Assembly (NCBI RefSeq): GCF_001039355.2
Contig: NW_019775570.1
Location: forward strand, 251,787-315,786
DNA length: 64,000 nucleotides
Direction: 5' to 3'
Source: Lingula anatina
Taxonomy: Eukaryota; Brachiopoda; Lingulata; Lingulida; Lingulidae
The notes under the pieces were generated by a model. The model was not told where the DNA came from, did not search any database, and worked only from the letters and a program-made list of their open reading frames with translations. This document shows positions 50,463 through 61,639 of the stretch, one piece after another. A program made the position numbers and the translations under genes. The first letter of the stretch is position 1; the number at the start of each line of letters is the position of its first letter.

Positions 50463-50730
50463 TGTTATGGTTTGTAGTGACTAAAAGTTGAAGTATTCAG
50501 TTACTATGGATACAGACAAACATTATGGTTCAAGTATCTGGTGTCCTCAAGTCACTGACATCTACTATTCTTTAAGTGGTCTTGTAACATAAACAAGCCT
50601 GACAGCAGAGACCATTAAGGTCACCTCCCAGGAACAACACATTGTATCTACCTCAACACACACAGAAATAAAATCAGTTTTTGTAGTTTCCATTCTTCTT
50701 GAGAGTTGTCTATATGATTCGCCTCATGAT
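50463..50730 (+). mobile_element. 3' LTR of the gypsy remnant (end approximate)
   Basis: A purine tract (AAAGAAAGAAGGGGA, about 50448-50462) is directly followed by TGTTATGG, the expected arrangement of a polypurine tract and LTR start. An AATAAA lies near 50667. The 3' border is not defined because no second LTR is present to compare. Confidence 0.5.
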
Positions 50731-51249
50731 ATTAATTAATGTTCATTTAAAAAGAACCCTTCAAGCTTGAAACTATTTCAGCTGTCATTTCTCACTGACC
50801 AAGATCGGACTCTGAGTGTGGCATGTACAGCATATACACGTGTAACTGCAATAATGATTATGCTTACTAATTTATTTCAGAAGCAGAGACATTGGTTAAA
50901 GTCCCCACACAAATTTAATTATAAAAGACATTGAATATCAGAGTTATTTGGTGTAGTAATACTGCCTAAATGCCAAAAAAGTACCTGCTATATAATTTAC
51001 TTGAGCATGTACATGACTGGTTGAATGCATTGAGCTGAGATTTAATTACTGTGCCCCTGCAGGGACTTATATGTGGGGAGGTGTGTGAGAGGCGGAGATA
51101 CCATTACAGGATTAAGCGGTGTTCCTTTCATTTAGGTCCGCCATATTTAGGTCGTGGCCTAGCTAGCACTCAGCTCTTCTCATTCTGAATGGTCCCAAAG
51201 GCCTCTCTATAAACTGATAAAAAGATGCAAATGTCATAATTGCAAAGTT

Positions 51250-52857
51250 CGTAAGTAAACTACTAGTAGTGTTATAGATTTTTTACAGAGTAGAGAAAGT
51301 TTTTCGTTATTGTTGCTTCAGCTGTTATTTAAGATATTTTTCTTCTCTTTGTTTCAGACTAAAGAGTAACATACATGTTTTTTTGTCCATGGACAGCAGG
51401 AAATTAGTCCGCCTAGTAATTGTTTATGCTATTTTCAAAGTTTGCTTGAAAATTTTGCTGAACAAGGTAAACTGTCTTTTGTCCTTTCAAAAATGTTTTG
51501 AATATTTATATCATAGGCACAAGATAAAGGTCATGTTTATGTAGTGTTACTAAAAGAGAACAGCACAGTTTTTGATTGTTGTAACAAAGAAATAAAGATA
51601 GATTTTACAGACACCTGTAATGGGTGGAATGATTGAATTAAAGTTACTTGATGTAAGTGAAAAGTGAGTACATTGTTATATGCAATGAACTTTAGCAGTT
51701 GTTAAAAAATGTACTGTTTAGCATTGTGGTCATGCTTGAGCATTCTGTTTTTAATCACAAAATGCAGTTTATATCTTATAGAAGTTATTAATTCACTATT
51801 TTCATTTTTTTCTGGAGTCACCATAGTGAAATTGAATTATAGTGGATGATGTTATTTGGAAATATTAAAATGTAAAGAATTAGAATATTTAAACACTTAC
51901 ATCAAGTTACAATGACAATCATAACATTTAATTTTATGTAGAAATTGTCATTGATACTGTAATGTAACATCTGCAGTTGTTATTATTATTATTTTCTTCT
52001 GTTTTGTTTTCTTTAGACAACAGAGTAACATATATGTTTGTTGCACAAGCCCTTCTTAATGAAGACAGCAGGAAATTAGTCCGCCTAGTAATTGTTTATG
52101 CTCTTTTCAAAGTTTGCTGGAGAATTTCACTTATAAGGTAAAACGAGTTTTGGCCTTTCAAAAAATGTTTTGAATTTTTCAGTGATGGGAATTTGATGTA
52201 TGCTGTTAACATGGAAAAATTAATGCTGTGTCTTTCTGAAAAAAAAGTGGAGCAAATTTTCAAAATGATCTTTGCAATGCCTGTAAATGTTAGCATTGAT
52301 CTCATTTTGTTTTGTTTGGGTTCAAATGTGGCATTAGGAATTATGCAATTGCTAGTAAGTTCCAGTCTTACAGGGGGAGGCAAAAGAAAATGTTTCGATT
52401 TCCAAACATACTTTTATACGATCAAAAATAACAAATGACCTATTTTAATTTTAGCATATTGTTGTTTCTAACTTATTCCCACTAGAGAAAGTGTTGCGCT
52501 TTAACACCAGATGTTTCTCTTTTGTTACAAAAATACATTTTTGTTGCTCAATTCCAGCAAGTTTATGCAGACTACCCATCCAGTTACATATTGAACGTCT
52601 AAGAATAAACAAGGGAGGTAATATAATCTTTCTGCTTGTTTGCATTATACAGTTTTAAAAATATTAACAGTAATTTTAAGCATGTTTATAGTTATGTTTT
52701 GTTTTTCAAGAAAGGTAAACTCTAGCAATATTCAAATGCTGTTGATGTCTTACAGCCCAAGAATATATTTGGGTAATATCCAACTAGATGTGGTGATATA
52801 TTTTTTTTACAGGTGAGAGAACCAGAAAATTAGATTGCCTAGTAACTAAATTTTATG
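51250..52857 (+). other. Untranslated 5' exons of Piwi (three homologous copies)
   Basis: Candidate exons: one ending at the donor after 51250 (TTC|GTAAGT), then 51358-51466, 52017-52137 and 52813-52857. Each of the last three is bounded by a pyrimidine-rich AG acceptor and a GTAA donor. The first two share AACATA(C/T)ATGTTT, ACAGCAGGAAATTAGTCCGC and CTAGTAATTGTTTATGCT, with similar sequence after the donor. The third keeps GAAAATTAGATTGCCTAGTAA. They appear to be duplicates of one ancestral untranslated exon. The third ends in ATG, which after splicing would sit directly before the Piwi ATG in frame. Which exons are used in which transcript cannot be told from sequence. Confidence 0.55.
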
Positions 52858-53033
52858 GTAAGCACATTGGAGGAAGGTTGAAATAAAAAAATTGAATTGC
52901 TTATTAAGGATTTAAAATTGGAAGTGTCCTAAATTTTAATTTTACACATATACTTAGCTAGCCTTAAAGCTTGATTTGAATGGATCTGAAGTAATGAAAA
53001 AGAGTTTATAGGATTTTAATTGACCATTTCCAG

Positions 53034-56000
53034 ATGTCTGGAAGAGCTAGAGGACGTGCACGTGGAAGTGCTCGAAAAACTAATCTGGAGGTGTCTGGGC
53101 CATTGAGAAGACCAGGGGATGCTGGGCAACAAGCGCAGGTCTGTGGATGTCCCCAGTGATGTTGATTTGGTCTGCAAATTTATCTGATTTTATTTGTCCT
53201 TCATATGTCAGATCTTTCAATCAATACTAAAATGATACATTGGTGACCTAAATAATTTTATTGTGTGTGTGATGATGTGGCAGTGATGCTTCTGTGTGAA
53301 ACTTAAAAAAGTTATACATTCTAATCTTGGTAAGAATGGTGCAGAAAAGTATTTTCTGATTCATCAGTAAAAATGACTTGTGTTAGTTGAAGACAAGGGT
53401 GATCTGTGCTAATTCTTTGTGAACATAAAAAAAGGAATAAGAATACACAATAAATAACAAAACTTTTTTCAGGGGCCTCAGTTGCAGACCTCCCCAGAAA
53501 ACCCTGTTGTTCCAAGTGGTAGAGCAAGATTTCGGCAGGGTGCAGGAAGGGGGACTCCCACCCCAGGGTCAGCAGCCCCAGGGAGTGGAGACACTTGGTC
53601 TCAGAGGCCTTCCTCTGGCTATGGAAGGGGAGGGCAGCCTGGTCCAGAAACTGGCTATGGAAGGGGAGCACAGCATGGTCCAGAAACTGGCTACAGAAGG
53701 GGAGCACAGCCTGGTCCAGGGAGTCGAGGAGCATTGGTGCCAAGCTGGTCCAATGTAGCTGGGGGTGCCAGACCAAAAACTGGCTTTACTCGCTGTAAGT
53801 TAAGATTTTATCTAATGTAGATGTTTCAATTTTTACTGAACAACCAGTAAGTTCTTGCAATGAACATATAGACATTATGTAATTTTTGTGTACTGTTAAG
53901 TATGACATGGTTGCCTTTCACAGAATTTGAGAGAGGTTCACTTTTCTCTAAAAGGCAACTTTGCTTAAAAATAAGTAATTACAATCTTGGTAGTAAATTC
54001 TTGCTTTGGATAAAATATTGGTACACAAGACTATTTAGATTTAATGAAGATATGCAATATTGCCTGCAGATCAGTTTGTTTGTGAACAGGCCATTAGAAA
54101 ATATTCCTTCTCTTCTTCAGGATTAAATGTTTATATACAAATTCAAGTTGGAAGTAGTGTGATTGAATAAGTAAAAATTGTTAAGCCTCAAATATAAAAT
54201 TGGTTTTAAAAAGATGGTGTATTGACCACTGTTTCCAGTTAAATGATCTTGTTTTGCAGCTGCTAATGGAGGTCATCAAGCAGGCGGAGGAGAGAGAACT
54301 CTCACTCTCCTCACCAACTATTTCAAGATTACAAATCACCAAGAACAGCATGTCTATCTTTACCATATGAGCTTTGAACCGGAAATAGATGAAAACCGTC
54401 GTCTTATGTACGGACTTTTGTCCAACCTTCGGGAGTCTGTTCTGAGGGATGTGCCTTATGAAGCATTGGGGAACACCTTGCTGACTATGAGAGAGTTGGG
54501 GGAACAGAAGGTAAAATGGCTGTTTGATAAAACACACTACCTACATTAATGAATATATTATTGAAGTTTTGAAAAAATGTCATTTGTGTGAAGTGCTTGC
54601 TTCGAAACCAGAAATGCATGTCTGTTTGTCTTCCAGCACTTCATTTGTTTTACTGGTCTGTAACTGTCACAGTTATTGTTAAAGAAATAAGTGGGCATCA
54701 AATTGGTGCAGTCAGATTTTTTTATGTAATACATGTATAATAATGATATTTATGTATTCATCATCATCATCATCATCTTTCAGAGCCTTAAGTGTTCCAC
54801 TATTGGAGAAAGGCCTCAGCATGCTTCTTCCAGTGTATTCTGTCTTGGGCTTCACTCATCCAGTTTGGACCATTCTGTCAGCCTTACTCTCCATCTGTCA
54901 TCTTTAATTCTATTGACATGTCCTGCCCATCACTATTTCATTTCTTGAATTGTAACCAGCACATATTTAACCTTGGTCTGTTATCTAAATTTATCCACTT
55001 AACTGTCTTCCAATCTCTTACCCTGATGTTCAGCATCTTCCAATCTTTCTCTGTGCTTCTTGTAGCTTTTGCCACATGGGTGCATTCATTGTCCATGTCT
55101 CTGAACCATAGGTGACAGGTGGCAGTACACATGCATTGAACATGTACAGGTGTAACAAAATAGTCAAATTGGTATCATTCATTTTTGATCATGTAGGAGC
55201 CTCATGTGGTGGAGTCCCGTCAAGGTGAACGGTACATGATCAGGTTTAAACTGGGCAAAGAAATCCACCGTGAGGACTATGAGTACACCTACCTGTACAG
55301 CCTAATTATCAGAAGGTACAGTAAAGTCTGTATCTTGGAACATTGATATTCAGGCCTTGCTTTAAATAATTCTTATGTTGGAGATATATGTGAGGAACAA
55401 ATTGTTGAATTGAATTGAGATATTGAAAAATTATGCAAGTGAGTTAATAGCAATGGTTTATTTGTGCTTTAAATTTAATGTAATGACTGGTATGTTTTTT
55501 GATATAATTAAAAATGTCAATCCTAATTTTATTACCCAAAGATCACTTGAAATGATGGATCTTCTGAAGCTACAGAGAGATGCCTTCTACAATCTCAATG
55601 AAACAAAGTATGTCCCAGATCTTCAGGGGTGAGTTTTTTATTCCTTTTTTTTTCTTTTTGAAAAAATCAAGAATTTTGTGTTTTTCTGCTTCTCGGGTGC
55701 ATAATCAAAGAATTAATTGATTGCTCATTAAATTTACTGCATTACCTGCATTAATAGGTCAGCATATTTAAAGTTAAAGAAATCTTAAAAAGACAATTTG
55801 TAAAACAATATCTTTGACTTAAAACTATTAACAATGATATTGATGCGTGGATTATTTCAGCATTATCTTGAAGTTATCCCCTGGCTATCTGGTCTCCACT
55901 ATGGCGTGTGAAATGGGTGTGGCTCTCAATGTACAGCTGCACTACAAAGTGCTGCGTGAAGACACTGTACTAGATGTGATAGCGCGATACTTACCAACAG

Positions 56001-56109
56001 GCACCAGAGAAGGAGACAAGAATAAAGTGGAGGAGCTGGTCAGAAATAAGATTGTCATGATGAAGTAAGAAATAATTGAAAAATTCACATCATGGGAATC
56101 ATATGTTGG

Positions 56110-56157
<48 letters not shown>

Positions 56158-59100
56158 AATTTTTTTCTGCTGCTTTTTTGTTGCTAACAACAATTTTAGG
56201 GAAACGGGTAATTATTTCAGTCTTGATGATGACTCGTTAAGTCATCATCAAGACTGAGGTAATTACCTGTTTACTTGTACCTGAACAGGTAATTCAGTTG
56301 TGACCAAGTCTGTCAAAATAAACAGATGAAACAGTCAACAAGTAAATCAAATATCTGGATCTAACATAAATGAAATCTTTTTACATATCATGTATATATT
56401 TATGGTTGTTACATACATATACATCGTGTAAAACATTCTGCTTCTGAAAGATAAATTCAGTGGTATTTATTGGATATTTTCAGCTATGGCAAGCACAGAA
56501 CCTACACAGTGCTGGATGTTTGCTATGACCCGCCACTGTACCAACGTACATTTCAAACTAAATCGGGAGAAGTGAGCTTTTTAGATTATTACAAAAAGGT
56601 AAAGATAACCAATGGAAATCAACAGATATTCATCAATTTAATATCCGAATGCATTTAATTGAGTACTGTTACTGACTTCTCGTAATTTTCCTTTGGTTGA
56701 AAGTGACATACATGTCAACCAGCTTTCCATTATAGCATTCTTGTGAATTGATGTCAGTCAGGAGTTTTTGAAATCAATGTTTTTGAACATTGTCTTGCAA
56801 TTCTTAAAACTGTGATATTTGTTTAGGCTTATGACATAGACATCAAGGACGGGATGCAGCCTTTGCTTCGGGTGAAAGTTAAGAAGAATGAAAAACCAGC
56901 CCTTCTGGTTCCAGAGCTGTGTTCTTTAACCGGTAGATTTTTGTTTGATAAAGCAGTGAAAGTGTTTTAATTACCTCCACTAAAGAGGTAATATTTTCAC
57001 TCCTGTTTATCTGTCCATGTGTCTCTAGCCTATACTACTGTCACTCAACAAGTCATGGATGAATTTTGATGAAATTTTCAGGATAGGTAAAAATGGCTTA
57101 AGTTAATAGTGATTATATTTTGGTCATGGTTCTTTAATTTTTTAATGATGAATTATTAATTGATTGTTTGCCTTGACAGGGACCTGGAATGCTTTTCTAG
57201 TTTCAAGTGGATTCATTTCATTTGGATATAAGTGGAGAACTTCGTCAACATATTACAAATAGCATATAGATTAAAGGTAGTTAAGGTAAACGGTTTTTGT
57301 TATTAGGTATCCCAGCAGATGTCCGTTCAAACTTCTATCAGATGCGTGTGCTCACTAATGCACAGAAGATGACTCCCCGGGAACAAGTGGGCAGGTTGAG
57401 CAACTTTATACAGGCTTTCAGAGGGTAAGGGAATTATTTGAAGAACATGGTGTATTTAGTTGAAGTGACATATACGTACCTGTACACACTAATTTAGTTA
57501 TCCTTATGAGATTAACATATATTGCTTCTTGTTTATTTTAGCAGTATATTTTAAGAAAAATAGTTATCTTGAGACCAAACAAACAAACCACTCTTCTATG
57601 TATTTCAGAAATGAGCAAGCAGTACAGCCTCTGAAGAGATGGGGCATTGAGGTGGCAGAAAACCTGCTGGCAGTCCAGGCCCACAACCTGAACCCAGAGA
57701 GGATCATCTTTGCCAGAGACTGCTTCAACTATAAGCCTTACCAAGCTAAGTGGCAGGAGGCTGTACACGGTGGCAACACTCTGTTGGAGTGTGTACCACT
57801 ACACAGTTGGCTGGTGGTGTACCCAGAGGGACGAGGGAGGCCCATACCCTGTAAGGAGGCAGCACAGAACTTTGTCAGTGAACTCAAGCAGGTGGCGCCA
57901 GCTATGGGGATGAAAGTTGAGTGGCCAAGTGCAGTGTAAGTTGTCTCTTTTTATTAGTTTCTTTTTTTTTTTTTTTTTAAACTTTATTGTAGAGATCTAC
58001 CCATTCACAAAATTGTCTCTCTCTCTCTCCCCTTCTCTCTCTCTCTCATAACATATGCAAATAGTTATAGTTATTTCTTTTTTATGCAGGTCAATTCAAA
58101 GAGATTATCCAGAAGACTACATAAGGGCAATTCGTGAAAGGCTTGGCCAGGCACAGATGGTGGCATGTGTCCTTCCTCAAGATAGGGACAAATACAGAAT
58201 GCAGATACGCTATGGGGAAATAAAAAAGGAATGTATTAACCAGCTTGGAGGTGAGATACTACACTTGGCATCTTACTGTAAATTAATTCTTATTCAATTT
58301 TCTTTAGCAATGAATTGAGCAGAAGACAAAAGGTTGTGCCATGCTCTACTCCCTTCAGAGATATCGAGCAAGAATGTGAAATAGAGCACAGCATGGCCTA
58401 TTGTTATTTGCCCTGAAGTGTTGTTAAAGTTGGGTAATTCAGTCACTCATCATGAAGCTCCATGGATAAAAAAGAGGACATTATTGTCTCAGCCTCATTT
58501 GGCCAACTATTTCTTCATTTTGATATCAAGCTTTACTTCATGTATTGCATAGATGTATAGAGAAATTGAGATGACCACCGTTACTGCCTGTGAATTAATA
58601 TTTCAGAAGAATGTTTATGTAAGTAAGAATGTACAACTCTATGAAACTGAATAATCCTTTCTTTCTTGTACAGGTGAAGATTTTAAATACTATTTTTTTT
58701 ATTCCAGTCCCTAGTCAACTGATGTTGAATGCAACTCTTAACAAGAGCAGTAACAAGTTCAAGAGCTGTGTGACTAACATTGCCATGCAGATGAATGTGA
58801 AACTTGGAGGTCAGCTGTGGAGGGTGGCTTTTCCTGTAAGTAACAGCGCCCTCTTTCTGTAAGCAATGTTACCCATAAGTTGTGTTGATGTTATTAGGTG
58901 CCACCTGTATCAGCAGACCTTCTGAATAGGTTTAGCAAATCACTTTAAAAGTATATTTATAAGTATATAAATAATATTTTAGGAAGTGCTTAAGAAGGCA
59001 ATGGTCATTGGTATAGATGTCTACCATCCAGGGAGGGAGAAGTGTGCCTCGCCCAATGCTAAGTCTGTTGGCGCTGTCACATGCTCTCTTAATGCCAACT

Positions 59101-60826
59101 TCACTCGCTATTTCTCTGCATCAGTGGATCAGCTGCACAGAGGAACAGAGTTGTTTGACACCCTGCAGCCTATTGTTGAACGTATGTATATTTTGATATC
59201 TAACATGTTCAGAGAAACATGCACTGTATGGCTTTTCATTTGTACAGTGCATGTAAGTTTTTCTTATTTTTTCTTTTTTTTTTTTACATAATTTCTAATA
59301 ATTTCTGTTAGTTTGTAATGTCACACATTTACAGTGCTTGGTTATTTATTATTTCTACTTTCAGGTGCATTGAAAGAATTCCTAATGGAGAATAAATTTC
59401 TGCCCGACCCTATCCTTATCTTCCGTGATGGAGTTGGTGATGGCCAGATTCAAATAGTCAAAGACCATGAACTACCTCAGATAAAAGCAGCTATCAGAAC
59501 AGCTGCTAACTACTCCCCAGTAGAGTACAGGTACACCTTGCTGGGATTTCTACCCACACCTGTATTGATTGATAGAGTACGAAAAGCTGAAAAAGCATGC
59601 ATTTAAAGTGGTGATAGCTAAACAATATTTGCTTATAAATCAGCGTGTTTATTAGCTTGGTATTGGATCATAAATGATAATTATTTAACATAAACTGAAA
59701 TTTTTTTTCACCGTTAGCTTACAGGCATCTCTGTCGGAGGCCCTCTTTCGACTGATGTGAATAGATATTGTTACTCACTGGCTGCTAGGCGATATAGAAG
59801 TCAAGACCCTATAATAAATCTCAGCTAACGGTAAAAAAAACAGCTTGTGATAAATAATCATCATTTATGATATACCTAAATTTTCAGTTGTTTGCAAACT
59901 GATAGTGGTTCATGTAATGACAATAGCCTTCACTTAAAAAGTTGCAGTTACCCCTTTAGTACCACCAAGATAATCATCAACATCTTATGAACATCCTTTG
60001 TGATCAATACTTTCAGACCTGCCATAGCTGAAGTGATTGTTCAGAAGAGAATTTGTAGCAGATTTTACACAGTTCAGACCCGAGAGAACCCACCCCCAGG
60101 GACAGTGGTGGACAGTGGGATGACCAGACCAGTGGACCAGATAGACAATACGTACGTACAGCATCATCTGCTTCAAACTTCTTGCCATGTGTAGTAAAAA
60201 TACAGAGTGTGTGCATAAATATGCTTGGTTGCAGTATTTTTTAATGGTTACTCTTTTCTCATGAGTTTTAGTTTAGAACTCAAATTTTAATGCTATATTT
60301 GTCTATTTTTATTTCATGGTTTAGCTATGATTTCTACCTTGTGAGTCAGTCCAGAAGAGACGTGACAGTGTCCCCCACCCACTACTATGTCATCTATGAC
60401 ACCACGGGGATGACACCAAGGCAGATGCAGGGGGTCACCTACAAGCTCACTCACCTGTATTACAACCTGACAGTGAGTTCTTGCTTTATTACTATACCCA
60501 TCACTGTTATCACATAGTATCTTACAATACATCATTACTGTAACAAGAAAGCATTCAACTTTTTACAAAGTATAATACAAAAGACCTTGATTGTATTGTC
60601 ACTACTCATGTTAGAAGCAATATTGGTTGCATATATCCCAAGCACAGATACCATTTACCTTAAATAAAAAAAAATCATTGGAAGTTGTTTCAATTATCCA
60701 CAGGGCACAGTCAGTGTTCCTAGCCCCTGCTACTACGCACATAAGCTGGCTTTCCTGTATGGTGAATACAACATTGAGACAAAGGCCCCCAAACTTGAGC
60801 TGCAGAAAACCTTGTATTATCTGTAA
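53034..60826 (+). CDS. PIWIL1: Piwi-clade Argonaute, 937 aa
   Basis: piRNA-guided silencer of transposons in germ and stem cells. Exons: 53034-53138, 53473-53794, 54260-54510, 55197-55315, 55542-55628, 55861-56064, 56484-56598, 56827-56932, 57307-57424, 57609-57935, 58090-58250, 58708-58835, 58983-59181, 59365-59530, 60017-60151, 60325-60472 and 60704-60826. All phases join. The N-terminus is RG-rich ([14 protein letters not shown]), expected to carry Tudor-binding dimethylarginines, followed by three 12-residue GYGRG repeats. PAZ spans about 320-435 and MID about 560-650, with pocket residues Y626, K630 and Q642. The PIWI domain has the catalytic tetrad D693 (GIDVYH), E737, D769 (RDGVGDG) and H867 (SPTHY), with Argonaute-like spacing, so slicer activity is expected. 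It ends LYYL, like all Piwi proteins. Intron 3 carries an RTE fragment and intron 6 a hairpin. The symbol follows the closest vertebrate paralogue and should be read as Piwi-like. Confidence 0.96.
53620..53723 (+). repeat. 36-bp coding tandem repeat in Piwi exon 2
   Basis: Two full and one partial 36-bp units encode [24 protein letters not shown] and [10 protein letters not shown]. The repeat multiplies the RG sites in the N-terminal tail. The second unit differs from the first by a few bases, and the third by a few more. Confidence 0.9.
54757..55145 (-). mobile_element. RTE-type non-LTR retrotransposon 3' end
   Basis: On the minus strand the reading frames, with frameshifts, give [18 protein letters not shown] followed by [14 protein letters not shown]. 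This is the conserved C-terminal end of RTE/BovB-like reverse-transcriptase proteins. The element ends in a (GAT)n tail (plus strand ATC repeats at 54757-54778), typical of RTE elements. It is 5'-truncated, as usual for target-primed insertion, and is inserted antisense in Piwi intron 3. Confidence 0.75.
56113..56154. repeat. (GT)n microsatellite
   Basis: About 20 GT units in Piwi intron 6, 50 bp downstream of the donor. Confidence 0.95.
56204..56271. other. Perfect-stem hairpin in Piwi intron 6
   Basis: A 17-bp perfect inverted repeat (56217-56233 against 56241-56257) has a 7-nt loop and is extended outward by GGGTAATTA and TAATTACC after a 3-nt bulge, for a stem of roughly 29 bp. It could be a small foldback transposon or a transcribed hairpin. 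Stem length is in the range of miRNA precursors, but the perfect pairing and short loop are not typical. Confidence 0.6.
58013..58047. repeat. (CT)n pyrimidine tract
   Basis: CT repeats interrupted by CCCCTT, about 45 bp upstream of the Piwi exon 11 acceptor. It may add to the pyrimidine tract or branch region. Confidence 0.85.
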
Positions 60827-61619
60827 GCAGACCAACCTCTACCAGGGCCACAGAGATTTTATTAACCAGGTTTTCACTGATGTTTTTTTTTTTTTTTTGC
60901 TATTATTATTATTATTAATTCTGTACACGTTTCTGTGCTCCCAACTATTTTTACACAGAATTTCAAAAGTAGTGTTAACATCTAGCTCTGGCCTTTGACA
61001 GTATAAACAGAGACGCAAACAGAAAGAAACAGAAACCTGGATTTTGGTTCTGAACAGACCTTAAGACCTTAAAGGACAAACTTGGCAAACAGCATTATCT
61101 GTTAGAGGTACAAAAATGAATTTGTTACTGTAAAAAATAGATATCACATATTACCAGTTCTTAAAGAGTATTACCAGTTTTTAATCTAATTTATTCTGCT
61201 GTTAACATACTTCATATGATACTTATGCAGCTATTGCTAGGCTAGTATTTATGAATATTGGCATTGATGGGCAAACTATTACCAAGATAAGGTGGTCTGT
61301 CTAATGTGTTGCCTTTTATTTTAGTCCAGTATGAATATTATAACTGACTTATATTTTCATATATTGTTTTTGCCAGTTGCCAGGGCATTTGAGGCATTTG
61401 TTATGACTGTGTTTGTCACTCCAGATAATAATTTGAAAATTGGATGTTAGATTTTTATGTTAGACAGAGATGCAATTATTGAATATTTTCTATTTCTTAC
61501 TCATTATGCTAGCTGGTGTAACATTCTTTAGGTTTCAGTCTTTAACTTTGATTCACTTAACACTTTTTTTCGAATATTTAGTCTTACTTTTAGTTTTTAC
61601 TTTGTGTGGTTCAGGAGAA

Positions 61620-61625
61620 AATAAA
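61620..61625 (+). terminator. Candidate poly(A) signal of Piwi
   Basis: AATAAA about 0.8 kb after the Piwi stop codon. I did not find a closer canonical hexamer. Confidence 0.35.
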
Positions 61626-61639
61626 AGTGCCCATTGTGC

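Noticed and set aside
53321-53776. 151-codon open frame antisense to Piwi exon 2
   Set aside because: It is the shadow of the coding repeat of Piwi, with repeated [12 protein letters not shown]-like units mirroring the GYGRG repeat.
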